Origin: Thalassococcus sp. S3 | GTDB lineage: Bacteria; Pseudomonadota; Alphaproteobacteria; Rhodobacterales; Rhodobacteraceae | Length of the DNA: 64,000 bases | Direction: 5' to 3' | Assembly: GCF_004216475.1 (NCBI RefSeq) | Contig: NZ_CP022303.1 | Span: forward strand, 3,844,001-3,908,000 | Shown: positions 45,090 through 53,646 of the stretch, piece by piece | Layout: each line of letters opens with the position of its first letter | Numbering within the stretch: the first letter of the stretch is position 1 | Position numbers and translations under genes: made by a program | Notes under the pieces: generated by a model | What the model was told of the DNA's origin: nothing | The model's database searches: none | Seen by the model: the letters and a program-made list of their open reading frames with translations, nothing else

Positions 45090-47153
45090 TCAGACACCCT
45101 CCAGCTTCAGGCCCAGCTCTTCCTGACGGCGCCGACTGATCGCTTGCGTGATGCGGTCTGCAATGATCGCGATGATGGCCATGCCGATGCCCGCCGTCAT
45201 ACCGACGCCAAAGTCGCCATCGCCCAGACCAATGTAGATCTGCTGCCCCAGGCCGTTGGTCCCGACCAAGGCGGCAATCACCAACATGCCGATGCCGTAG
45301 ATGATCGTCTGGTTTAATCCCAACATGATCGCGGGCAAGGCAAGCGGCAACTTCACCCGTGTCAAGAGTTGCAGGCGGGTGGCCCCCACGGTTGTTGCCG
45401 CCTCGATAACATCTTTTGGCAGGTTGCGCAGGCCGTGTTCGGTGTAGCGGATCGCGGGTACAATCGCGTAGGCGATCACCGCAAGCAGCGCTGTAAACTC
45501 TCCGATTTTGAACACCATCACAAATGGGATCAGGATCACGAACAGCGGCATGGTCTGCAGCGTATCGAGGATGGGCCTGAGAAGGGCAGAAACGATGTCG
45601 TTCTCGGACGCCAGAATGCCCAGCCCCGTGCCGAACACAAAACAGCAAAGCACAGCAACACCGCACAGATATAGCGACAGAACAGCCTGCGGCCAAATGC
45701 CGGAAATCACCAGAAATGCCAGCGCCAGTGCCGTCCCAATCGCCAGTGTCCGGCCAGCGGCGACATAGGCCCCATACGTGACGATTGCCGACAGTGCGAG
45801 CCAAGGCATATTTGTCAGGCCAACAAACAGGATGACCCCGACCAGGACAATGATGGCTGCCAGCGTGCGACGTTCCCGCACAAAGGCCCAAACAGCAAGC
45901 CCAAGAACGATTACCGCATAAACCCCAGCTACCAGCGGCGACATGGCAAACCCCCAGGTGAACGGGCTGATGGCATTTTCAAGTCCGATCTTGATTGGAA
46001 GCATTACAAAAAAGAACGACGAATTCTTGATGGCCTCGATCCATTCACGACCGTTCACGACAAGGCTTTCCAGCCCGGCGTTCATCGCGGCAGCGGGATT
46101 GAATGTCAGCGCCTCGGGCCAGACCCGCAGGGCGGGGATGATCAACGACAACACGATCATCGCGGCCATACCGACGGCCAGCACGACCCATGGGTTCGGT
46201 CCTTTGGCTTTCTCGGCCGCAAACTTGTCACGCGTGGCAAAGGCATAGGTGATCCGATCCAGCGCCATGGCCATCAAGGCGATCACGAAACCTGCCAACA
46301 CGCTTTCGCCGAACTGTGCCTTGCGCATCGTTGACAAAACTTCCCAGCCAATATCGTTCGTGCCGCCGATGATGGAGGCGATGATGACCATCGAAAGCGA
46401 GGCCATCGTCGTCTGGTTCACGCCCAGAAGCATCTGGTTCTGCGCGGCTGGCAGCCGAACTTTCCAGAAAAGCTGCGAAGGTGTGGCACCTGACATCAGG
46501 CCCGCTTCGGTAATGGCCTCTGGCACCGCACGCAGGCCGAGGATGGTGTTCCGCACCATCGGAGAGAACGCATAAAGGATCGACGCCACAAGGCCGACGG
46601 TTGTGCCAAAGCCAAACAGGATCAGGATTGGCAGGAGGTAGGCGAAAGCAGGGATCGTCTGAAGCAGATCCAGCGTCGGCATGATCACCTGCCTTGCGCG
46701 TTCGGAGTAGAACCCCCAGACGCCTACCGCAAAACCAAGGGCTACGGCCATCGGCACGGAAATAAGCACGATGGCCAACGTGTTCATGCTTTCCTGCCAG
46801 TAGCCAATCGCGCCCATGTAAAGGAGCGCAACCCCCACGAATGCGGCAAGGCGCCATCCCGAACCGATCCAGGCAATCAGGACAAACGCGACCACCGTCG
46901 CACTCCACGGCAGTATGGTCAGTACCCAACGAGCCGCAACGATGGGCCACTCCAGCAACCAGCCGATCGCTTTGAAGATCGGACCAAATACCGAAACGAA
47001 CCAGTCCATAAAGATATTCATCGGCACAGCAGGTGAGAGCACCCAGTCGTCGGGGAACTTGACCAATGCACCAACTGTTTGAGCGCCGAATGTGAGTAGG
47101 AGGGTCAACAGCGCCAGACCGAGCCAGATCGCAGGTTGCAGACGGTGTTCCAT
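45090..47153 (-). CDS. Betaine-type ABC transporter, double permease protein
   Basis: 687 residues containing two ProW/OpuAB-type permease domains in tandem, each with an EAA-like loop: 'EAGLMSGATPSQLFWKVRLP' (~225) and 'EAATTVGATRLQLLTRVKLP' (~600). About 14-16 hydrophobic helices in all. Normally two copies of a ~280-residue permease assemble; here they are fused, so the subunits are no longer identical. ATG lies one base after the ATPase stop (TGAGATG), so translation is coupled. Confidence 0.92.
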   Translation of the reverse strand: MEHRLQPAIWLGLALLTLLLTFGAQTVGALVKFPDDWVLSPAVPMNIFMDWFVSVFGPIFKAIGWLLEWPIVAARWVLTILPWSATVVAFVLIAWIGSGWRLAAFVGVALLYMGAIGYWQESMNTLAIVLISVPMAVALGFAVGVWGFYSERARQVIMPTLDLLQTIPAFAYLLPILILFGFGTTVGLVASILYAFSPMVRNTILGLRAVPEAITEAGLMSGATPSQLFWKVRLPAAQNQMLLGVNQTTMASLSMVIIASIIGGTNDIGWEVLSTMRKAQFGESVLAGFVIALMAMALDRITYAFATRDKFAAEKAKGPNPWVVLAVGMAAMIVLSLIIPALRVWPEALTFNPAAAMNAGLESLVVNGREWIEAIKNSSFFFVMLPIKIGLENAISPFTWGFAMSPLVAGVYAVIVLGLAVWAFVRERRTLAAIIVLVGVILFVGLTNMPWLALSAIVTYGAYVAAGRTLAIGTALALAFLVISGIWPQAVLSLYLCGVAVLCCFVFGTGLGILASENDIVSALLRPILDTLQTMPLFVILIPFVMVFKIGEFTALLAVIAYAIVPAIRYTEHGLRNLPKDVIEAATTVGATRLQLLTRVKLPLALPAIMLGLNQTIIYGIGMLVIAALVGTNGLGQQIYIGLGDGDFGVGMTAGIGMAIIAIIADRITQAISRRRQEELGLKLEGV

Positions 47154-47154
47154 C

Positions 47155-48249
47155 TCAGTCTTCCACCTCTGCGGCATCAGGCACCCCTGCCGCCAGTGCC
47201 TTAACAACAGCTCGGGCATTCAGCGCCCCCATGTCCTTGCCGTCTTCGTCGCGCACCATCACACCGGCTTCGTGGTCAGCCAGATAAGGAAGCAGACTGC
47301 CCACAGTGACATCGTGGTTGATGTGACCCATGCCCTTGGTGAAGGTGCGGTGCGGGTCAGCGATGTCGCCCGCTGTCAAAACCATTTCCCACGGAACATC
47401 GCTGGTGAATTCGCGCACGTAATCGTCCGCAGGGTTCAGGATCAGGTCAACGGGTCGTCCGATCTGAACGACTTCACCGTTGCGCATGATCGCCATGCGG
47501 TCTGCAATGCGCAGCGCCTCAAGGAAATCATGCGTGATGAAAACGATAGATTTATGCAACTCGCGCTGCAGGCGCAGGAATTCATCCTGCATTTGGCGTC
47601 TGATCAACGGATCGAGCGCGCTGAACGGTTCATCCAGAAACCACAGTTCCGGCTCAACCGCAAGTGATCGCGCGATGCCCACGCGCTGCTGCTGGCCACC
47701 TGACAACTGGCGCGGGAAGCTGGCCTCACGACCACCGAGGCCGACCAGTTCCACCATCTCCTGCGCCTTGGCGCGACGTTCCTTGAGCCCGATACCTTGT
47801 AGTTCCAGTGGAAACGCCACGTTGTCGAGAACATTGAGATGCGGCATGAGACCAAAGTTCTGAAACACCATCCCCATTTTGTGACGGCGATAGTCAATCA
47901 ATTCCTGCTTATTCGCCTTAAGCAGGTTCTCGCCATCCAGCAGGATTTCACCTGCCGTTGGCTCCACCAAACGCGACAGGCAACGCACCATGGTCGATTT
48001 TCCTGAACCTGAAAGGCCCATAATCACAAAAATCTCACCGACCCGTACGTCAAATGAGACGTTTGCGGAGGCAACGATATGTTGCGCATCGCGAATTTTC
48101 TGTGCATGGGCGCTCGCAGCCGCGTCCGCCCCTAAGTCGCCTTTGCCGCTATCGAAAAAGCTGTCCGGCTTGGCGCCGTATATCTTCCAGACATTGCGGC
48201 ATGATAGTTTGACATCGCCAAGTGCGTGTCGCGCGGGTTGCATGTTCAT
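47155..48249 (-). CDS. Betaine-type ABC transporter ATP-binding protein
   Basis: 364 residues of the ProV/OpuAA group: Walker A 'GLSGSGKST', Q-loop 'MVFQNFGLMPHLNV', signature 'LSGGQQQRVGIARSLA', Walker B 'LWFLDEPFSALDP', H-loop 'VFITHDF'. A C-terminal region (~270-364) carries an incomplete CBS-like module ('FTKGMGHINHDVTVGSLLPY') that in relatives senses ionic strength. A ~45-residue N-terminal insertion ('KPDSFFDSGKGDLGADAAAS') is seen in a subset of proline-betaine systems. ATP hydrolysis drives import through the fused permease. Confidence 0.93.
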   Translation of the reverse strand: MNMQPARHALGDVKLSCRNVWKIYGAKPDSFFDSGKGDLGADAAASAHAQKIRDAQHIVASANVSFDVRVGEIFVIMGLSGSGKSTMVRCLSRLVEPTAGEILLDGENLLKANKQELIDYRRHKMGMVFQNFGLMPHLNVLDNVAFPLELQGIGLKERRAKAQEMVELVGLGGREASFPRQLSGGQQQRVGIARSLAVEPELWFLDEPFSALDPLIRRQMQDEFLRLQRELHKSIVFITHDFLEALRIADRMAIMRNGEVVQIGRPVDLILNPADDYVREFTSDVPWEMVLTAGDIADPHRTFTKGMGHINHDVTVGSLLPYLADHEAGVMVRDEDGKDMGALNARAVVKALAAGVPDAAEVED

Positions 48250-48324
48250 CGACTTCCCCTGTTTTGTTTAGCGAGGCATGCAAGGGCACTTGGCTTAGAA
48301 TGTCGTTGCAATGCCCCGAAAAGA

Positions 48325-48358
48325 GACGCTGCCGCCCGAAAGTCTGGGCAACAGCGTC
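48325..48358 (-). terminator. Hairpin between binding-protein and ATPase genes
   Basis: GACGCTG...CAGCGTC with an inner GCCC/GGGC pairing. It lies between the stop of the binding-protein gene and the ATPase start. As in many binding-protein operons it would stabilise the upstream message and attenuate the distal genes. Confidence 0.6.
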
Positions 48359-48373
48359 AGGCTCAGGGAGAAG

Positions 48374-49279
48374 TCAGTTCATCCACGCTTTCCAGATGCT
48401 CTCGTTTGCACCCATCCATTCCGCAACGGCGTCGTCAACGGACATGCCGCCCTGGTCCACCTTCAGGATCAGCGCGTTCTGAACATCATTGTCCAAAGTG
48501 AAGTTCTGCATCATCGCGTAAGCGTCGGGCCAGGTTGCCGCGACATCTTTGGCAACGATTTTCTGGACCGCCGCCTGTTCAAAACCGCAGGCACTTCCGC
48601 GACCTGCGTTCTCTCCCGGCGCGCAGCCCTCGCTGTCCCACTCGACCAGGTTCATGTCGATTTCAGCATGGATCCAGTGTGGCTCCCAGAACATCACGAG
48701 CATCGGCTGCTCTGCTGCGACGGCAGATTTGATTTCGGCGATCATTGCACCCTCACTTCCGCCTGCTACAGGCTGAAGCGGGATGCCAATTGCTTCAACG
48801 ACATCCTTTGACCGCGTGCCCCAATCAGCCGGATAGGTAATCAGACGGCCATTCGGAAACGTCTCGGCAGAAGCGAAAGCCTGCGCACAGTCATAGATTG
48901 CCTCATAGGCTGGCAATCCAGGGCAGGCTTCTTGCATATAGGGTGGATAGAACCAGCCCTCGCGCGGCGTCAGGCCCAACTCCCCAACGATTACGATGTC
49001 TCCGGCCTCCACAGCTTTCGGAAAGATATCGCCAACGTTGTTGGTCCAGATTTCGGGGTTGAAGTGCAGGCTGCCGTCGGCAAAGGCCGCATACTGAGGC
49101 ACGGCGCCCGCTGTTACGTATTCCACCGAGTGGCCCATTTCTTCCAGCACCGCGCCAGCGATCTTGGCGCTTAGGTTTTGGCCGGTCCATTCATTGATTG
49201 CGATGTTGATCGTGCCCTCTGCAAAGGCAGGTTGGGCCATGGCGGCGGCGATGATCGCGACTCCGAGCTTGTTGTACAT
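48374..49279 (-). CDS. Quaternary-amine ABC transporter substrate-binding protein (OpuAC/ProX-like)
   Basis: 301 residues. Signal peptide 'KLGVAIIAAAMAQPAFA' (cleavage ~21), then an OpuAC-type domain: 'INEWTGQNLSAKIAGAVLEE', 'FNPEIWTNNVGD', 'MLVMFWEPHWIHAEIDMNLV'. The Trp-rich stretches are those that form the aromatic cage for a trimethylammonium group. Four cysteines may form disulfides. Divergent from the BetI-like gene. It is the first gene of the operon running leftward through ATPase, permease, hydrolase, oxygenase, ALDH and reductase. Confidence 0.93.
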   Translation of the reverse strand: MYNKLGVAIIAAAMAQPAFAEGTINIAINEWTGQNLSAKIAGAVLEEMGHSVEYVTAGAVPQYAAFADGSLHFNPEIWTNNVGDIFPKAVEAGDIVIVGELGLTPREGWFYPPYMQEACPGLPAYEAIYDCAQAFASAETFPNGRLITYPADWGTRSKDVVEAIGIPLQPVAGGSEGAMIAEIKSAVAAEQPMLVMFWEPHWIHAEIDMNLVEWDSEGCAPGENAGRGSACGFEQAAVQKIVAKDVAATWPDAYAMMQNFTLDNDVQNALILKVDQGGMSVDDAVAEWMGANESIWKAWMN

Positions 49280-49324
49280 GTTAATCCCTGTTGCTTTATA
49301 GTTGTCACAAAAACTTACTTATGG

Positions 49325-49335
49325 TCAATTATTGA
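49325..49335. promoter_or_regulatory. Palindrome in the binding-protein/betI-like divergent gap
   Basis: TCAAT-T-ATTGA lies midway in the ~120-bp AT-rich gap between the two divergent genes. It is a candidate operator for the BetI-like repressor because such repressors bind TTGA/TCAA-type dyads in divergent promoters. Short, so unproven. Confidence 0.35.
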
Positions 49336-49400
49336 GTCAAATGGTTACTATTGCTGTTAATCGGTCGGACCCGTAGGTTCGCGCAAGGAGGAGGTCTCAA

Positions 49401-50084
49401 GTGAAAAGTTCAATCAGATCCATGCGCCGCGCCGAGTTGTCTCAGGCCGCTTTTGAAACGCTTGTTAAGTATGGAATCAGGAATACGACGCTTGAGCGGA
49501 TTGCGCGAAAAGCTGGCGTTTCAAAGGGTGTTGTGTTGCACCATTTCGGAGACAAAGACGCACTTTTTGAAGCCGTCATGCGCCGCGCCAACACGGTTCT
49601 GCGCGACGGCGTGATCGAACTGTTTCGCCATGCAAAGACACCGACGGAGCGGCTTGCGGCCGTGATCGTTGGAAACTTCTCGGAACCTGTTTTCCAGCGC
49701 GAGGTCTGCAACGCGTGGATCAGTTTGTGTGCGGATGTTCCCTACAATCGGCAGAACCAGCGTATCCAACGGGTCATTGACGCTCGGATGCGGTCTAACC
49801 TGATGAGCGCCCTGTGTGAGGTGCCCGACGTCCCTGCCCCTTCAGATACGGCCGAACACATCGCTGTCTTGATCGATGGTCTTTGGTTAAAGGCGGGTCT
49901 GAATTCAAGTGACACAATTGGATCGGCCTGTGTGGACCACATCTACAAAGCCATCTGTGCACAAGCTGGTTTGAGTGCCGAACGGCGCAACGAACTCAGT
50001 GCAGCCTTGGAGCGCATGACAACGATTAGCACCATCGTACTACAGAGCAACGCGTTCCTCCAAAAGGCCTCAGGTCAGCGATGA
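49401..50084 (+). CDS. BetI-like TetR-family regulator
   Basis: 227 residues with GTG start nine bases after GGAGGAG. N-terminal TetR HTH 'TTLERIARKAGVSKGVVLHH' plus 'FGDKDALFEAV', and the BetI-like effector region 'EVCNAWISLCADVPYNRQNQ' and 'IAVLIDGLWLKAGL'. The C-terminal ~30 residues extend beyond the usual BetI length. Betaine/choline-responsive repression is expected from the family; the divergent transporter operon is the likely target. Confidence 0.88.
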   Translation: MKSSIRSMRRAELSQAAFETLVKYGIRNTTLERIARKAGVSKGVVLHHFGDKDALFEAVMRRANTVLRDGVIELFRHAKTPTERLAAVIVGNFSEPVFQREVCNAWISLCADVPYNRQNQRIQRVIDARMRSNLMSALCEVPDVPAPSDTAEHIAVLIDGLWLKAGLNSSDTIGSACVDHIYKAICAQAGLSAERRNELSAALERMTTISTIVLQSNAFLQKASGQR

Positions 50085-50302
50085 TCGTCGTCGTCACCCG
50101 ACGCTTTTGTCCGCTTCAAAATGAAGTTCCAAAAACGAAAGATACCCGGTTGCACGCGCTCATTCCGCAGAAGGCGCAGTAACATGTGGACATTTGCTGC
50201 TGTCATGGCAGGAACTCGCATCCGTTGCTTCGATGTTGCAGTGTCCCTTTTAAGTCTCTGGCCTGCAAGAAAGATCTCTTTCACGACTCGGGTAGTTCTG
50301 AA

Positions 50303-51184
50303 ATGAAACAACCTGAGAATACTGATACGCTTGCCGTCATAGCCACAATACTTGCAGCCGGGATCTGGGGTCTTTTTTGGGTGCCTGTTCGCCATTTCAG
50401 TGCGCAAGGTGTCAATGGCGAATGGGCAATCGTGTTCCTATATCTACCCGCTGTCTTTGTGTTGCTGCCGCTTGTTTGGCGCGAGAGGCAAGCGAACATG
50501 CTTTATGCGCGTAAGGCCTGGACGATCGGGGCCTTGATTGGCGCAGGTTTGGCCCTTTACGGCGTTGCCTTAGAGTATACGACCGTTGTTCGCGCAACCA
50601 TGTTGTTCTATCTCACGCCGGTTTGGGCGACCATCCTCGGCCTCTGGGTTTTGCAAGAGCGCGGAAACGTCGCAAGATGGGGGGCGATTGTCTGCGGACT
50701 TTTAGGGTTGTTCTTGTTGCTGGACTCCAAAGATGGCATCGCTTGGAACGTGGGCGATGCACTGGCTTTGGCTTCAAGTATATTCTGGGCGCTAGGGGCA
50801 ATTGCGATACGTCAGATCCCTACGATTCCGTTGTCTGGTCTGTCCCTTGCCCAGTTTGTTTGTGCTCCAGTTTTTGTGGTTGGCATTGCTACTTTGCTGC
50901 ACCCGCTGAAACTGCCTTCCATGGAAGCTGTCGGAGGTGCAATGCTCATTCTAGCTGCCGCGTCGATCCTAATGGTATTGCCCGCTATCTACGCTTTGTT
51001 TTGGGCGAGCCAGCGCCTTTCACCCGGTCGGGTCGGACTGCTCATGATGTCAGAAGCCCTAGTTGCGGTTGTGACTGCGAGCATTTTTCTGCCAGAGGAG
51101 ACCCTCACAATCACCCAATGGGGCGGCGCAGCGCTGATCATTGGGTCTGGTTTGTTGGAGCTTAGCGGCGGTCGTTCAATTTGA
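50303..51184 (+). CDS. DMT-superfamily (EamA) transporter
   Basis: 293 residues with ten transmembrane helices and two EamA repeats ('ILAAGIWGLFWVPVRHF', 'ALASSIFWALGAIAIRQI', 'LMMSEALVAVVTASIFLPEE'). Start ATG begins the natural N-terminus 'MKQPENTDTLAVIATILA'; an extended frame upstream has no start signal. Probably an exporter of a metabolite or amino-acid-like compound. It follows the BetI-like gene in the same direction after ~220 bp and may belong to the same regulon. Confidence 0.88.
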   Translation: MKQPENTDTLAVIATILAAGIWGLFWVPVRHFSAQGVNGEWAIVFLYLPAVFVLLPLVWRERQANMLYARKAWTIGALIGAGLALYGVALEYTTVVRATMLFYLTPVWATILGLWVLQERGNVARWGAIVCGLLGLFLLLDSKDGIAWNVGDALALASSIFWALGAIAIRQIPTIPLSGLSLAQFVCAPVFVVGIATLLHPLKLPSMEAVGGAMLILAAASILMVLPAIYALFWASQRLSPGRVGLLMMSEALVAVVTASIFLPEETLTITQWGGAALIIGSGLLELSGGRSI

Positions 51185-51603
51185 AGTTGGAAAGTGCGTA
51201 CTCGCCAATTGCTTGTCATTGTCGGCTGCGCTTTAAAGTCGAGAATAAATATCAGACAGTGTTCGAGGGCCATCTTTCCGACAACTGCTCTACAGTGCTG
51301 TCGCATCGCAGCCAATCAGGCAAAGCGTTGCTCACGGGAGCTAATGACCTTTTCATGTCAACAGAACGATCGAAGAATGGATGCCTGGCAGTTTACCCCG
51401 CTCCAGTAACGGCCCAAAGCTATCGCCAACAATGGAGGCCGATGCTGTGGCGCAGTTTCCCGACAGCAGACCTTCAAAGATGGCACAAGGCTTGGGCTCG
51501 TTCATCAAAATTGGGTCCCATTATCGTTACCGCGCCTGCGTGCGATTTAAGCGCGCTGCCCCGTCTGTGCTGAACTGGCTGAACTCAAGCAAAGGAGTTC
51601 AGC
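51185..51603. other. Non-coding interval at the island boundary
   Basis: No convincing gene. The right part (from 51512) is the upstream half of the segment repeated at 34072-34242 and starts with GGGTCCCATTAT. The point where similarity between the two copies begins may mark the end of the recombinase-bearing element. Confidence 0.5.
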
Positions 51604-52542
51604 ATGTCTCATCTAGATCACGCCGCCTTCGTCAATTCGCGCCGCGACGAGCGCAGCCTCGGCCACCATACGCTCCGGGCCTACGCCCAGGATCTGCGCA
51701 CCTTCGCGCGATTCACCAGGGCGCATCAGCTCACCGATCCGCTGTCGAAAGACGACATCCTCGCTTACCACCAGCACCTGCGCGACGAGTTGGGCGCCAA
51801 GCCCGCGACCATCGAGCGGCGCCTCGTTACCCTCAAGTCGTACTATGCCTGGCGCGAGGACCGAAACAGCGCCCTGCCCTCCCCGTTCGCCGACGTCCGT
51901 ATCTCCGTGAGAATCCCGCGGCGCCTGCCGCGCCCCATCGATCGAGAGACGCTCAAAGCGGTTCTCGAGTACGGCGAGAGTCAAAGCGCTGTACGGCCGA
52001 TGTCGGGCACAGATGCCACGGCGCCAGCCTCGCAGAGTGCCGTCACGCTCCTGATCATCAAGCTGCTGATCGTGACAGGGTTGCGGATCAGCGAGCTGAC
52101 CAATCTCAAGGTCCGCGACGTGTCGCCGGACGGCGGCCAGATCCTCGTAAACGGCAAGGGCAGCAAGGAACGTATCGTCTTCGTGCCGAACCGGGAGCTG
52201 CAGGAGGAGTTTCGACGCTTCTGTCAGATGCGTTCCGAACACGGCTCGATTGCATCGCCGCTGTTCCTCAACACGGTGGGACGCCGGCTTCGAGCGGCGA
52301 CGTTCCGGAAGCGGCTGCGGGCGCTGTCAAAACGTCTCGGGATCGCACCCCACCTGACCCCGCACAGGTTCCGGCACTCGGCCGCGACCCTGCTGATCGA
52401 AGAGGGTATCGACATCCGGATGGTTCAGGCGCTTCTAGGGCATGCGAAGCTTCAGACGACTGAGATATACGTGAAGGTTTCGAACCATGCGCTTAGGCGA
52501 GCACTTGAGCGCGTCGATGTGCTGAATGAACTTTGGCAATGA
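51604..52542 (+). CDS. Tyrosine recombinase/integrase
   Basis: 312 residues. N-terminal SAM-like core-binding domain (~5-95, 'RAYAQDLRTFARF'). Catalytic domain with R in 'TGLRISELTNLK', a Lys strand 'VNGKGSKERIV', 'LTPHRFRHSAATLLIEEG' (H..R), 'QALLGHAKLQTTEIYVKVSN' (H and nucleophile Tyr). All catalytic residues are present, so it should be active. XerC/D-like in size. Start follows AAAGGAG. It stands at the left boundary of the defence-type island, and a decayed copy of its 5' end lies 17 kb upstream, as expected for a mobile element or a site-specific plasmid recombinase. Confidence 0.93.
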   Translation: MSHLDHAAFVNSRRDERSLGHHTLRAYAQDLRTFARFTRAHQLTDPLSKDDILAYHQHLRDELGAKPATIERRLVTLKSYYAWREDRNSALPSPFADVRISVRIPRRLPRPIDRETLKAVLEYGESQSAVRPMSGTDATAPASQSAVTLLIIKLLIVTGLRISELTNLKVRDVSPDGGQILVNGKGSKERIVFVPNRELQEEFRRFCQMRSEHGSIASPLFLNTVGRRLRAATFRKRLRALSKRLGIAPHLTPHRFRHSAATLLIEEGIDIRMVQALLGHAKLQTTEIYVKVSNHALRRALERVDVLNELWQ

Positions 52543-52981
52543 CGACCCTTGTTGCCGTTGATCAATGTTCACCATTTCCGCGGTGCTGCCCGTAAAACCA
52601 GTCGTTCGCCGCAGGTGCACAGTCTGTGACCCACCAAACGGAAACCAGGCGATCCATACGGGCCTTAACAGCACCTCATTCAGCAGCGGACCTTAGTGAC
52701 CTCAACTTCATCTCAGATACGTATCCTGTTTCGCTATATTTCTCTGCAAGCGGGAGTTCGCTAGCCAAGCGAATTCTATCTGGCTTGAGGGCTCTTACGT
52801 TGGGTTGGAACGGATTAAGGCCCACTGTGAAGCAGCGTCATCGGCCGCCCTCTTGAGATCTCAAAGGTCAAGAGTTCGCTTTCGGCATTGCACCACCTGA
52901 CCGCATAGGCTTTGATAAAGCGATTGCGCAAAAGTGCGCATTTCTGCTAAGAAGTTTGTATAAGTCATCAGAGGTACAGAA
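52543..52981. other. Interval between recombinase and RHH operon
   Basis: No gene-like frame with a start signal. The right end holds a TGCGCA dyad upstream of the RHH gene, listed separately. Confidence 0.45.
52925..52940. promoter_or_regulatory. Dyad TGCGCA-AAAG-TGCGCA upstream of RHH gene
   Basis: Two copies of the self-complementary hexamer TGCGCA four bases apart, 42 bases before the GTG of the RHH gene. Short, closely spaced dyads of this kind are typical operators of ribbon-helix-helix proteins, so it may be the autoregulatory site of the operon. Confidence 0.4.
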
Positions 52982-53146
52982 GTGAGCGACAAAAAGAGGC
53001 TAACTGTACTCCTTGACGCAAAGCTTGCCGAGGATTTCGAGGATTTCTGTAGGGAAAACTCGCACAAAAAAAGCACTCTAGCGGAGCGGTTGATCAGAGA
53101 ATTCTTGAAGAACAATGGCTATCCGGAGCAAGCTAGGCTTCTATGA
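52982..53146 (+). CDS. Small ribbon-helix-helix-type protein
   Basis: 54 residues from a GTG start ('MSDKKRLTVLLDAKLAEDFE', '..STLAERLIREFLKNNGY'). The pattern of a short N-terminal strand (RLTVLLD) followed by two helices is that of Arc/MetJ/CopG-type DNA-binding proteins. A ribosome site AGAGGT lies upstream. Its stop overlaps an in-frame ATG of the next gene (ATGA). It probably regulates the operon with the following helical and dCTP-deaminase-fold proteins. Confidence 0.7.
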   Translation: MSDKKRLTVLLDAKLAEDFEDFCRENSHKKSTLAERLIREFLKNNGYPEQARLL

Positions 53147-53157
53147 GGGGAGAGACG

Positions 53158-53640
53158 ATGTACACTTCGGAGCTGCTGCTCGATTGGCAAAAGGACCAAT
53201 ACGAGCATGATATGCGCAATCACTTCGACATACTATCGCTCCACAAAGAAGAGCGTTTGAAGCACTATGCAATGCACTTCGCCAAATATGCTGGACGGCT
53301 TGCACGGGGAAACAACGAAGAGAAGTCAACTGAGAGAACCTTTGTTGATGCACTCTTGGTCTGCTTGAGCGCTGCCAACACTCTTCATCAGAAACTATCC
53401 TACTCAGCCAACCGCACGAACGACTCGATACTTATCCGACTTACCGACGCTGCAGGTCGCTTTAACGATGCTGCCGAGAAAATCGATCATCTAGAACCTT
53501 TCGTAGATATCGCTCGAGAAAGTAATCAGGATATTTTGGATACACTTCTCGACTTTGCTGTCAGCAAAGCGGTCGATGTGGAAAAAACGCTGCAAGCTAG
53601 GCGCTTGGAACTACGCGACCGTCAGTTCTTTATCAGGTGA
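53158..53640 (+). CDS. Helical protein of unknown function in the RHH operon
   Basis: 160 residues, all-helical by pattern ('HDMRNHFDILSLHKEERLKH', 'FVDALLVCLSAANTLHQKLS', 'TLLDFAVSKAVDVEKTLQAR'). The Glu/Asp and His spacing could fit a divergent all-alpha NTP pyrophosphohydrolase (MazG-like), which would suit the neighbouring dCTP-deaminase-fold protein, but no EExxE motif is clear. ATG at 53158 has AGGGGAGAG six bases upstream; the ATG at 53143 overlapping the RHH stop is the alternative. Not otherwise recognised. Confidence 0.75.
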   Translation: MYTSELLLDWQKDQYEHDMRNHFDILSLHKEERLKHYAMHFAKYAGRLARGNNEEKSTERTFVDALLVCLSAANTLHQKLSYSANRTNDSILIRLTDAAGRFNDAAEKIDHLEPFVDIARESNQDILDTLLDFAVSKAVDVEKTLQARRLELRDRQFFIR

Positions 53641-53646
53641 TCGACA

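Noticed and set aside
51381..52463. Rightward 360-codon frame overlapping the recombinase
   Set aside because: Out of frame with the well-supported recombinase, Arg/Pro-rich shadow composition, no motifs.
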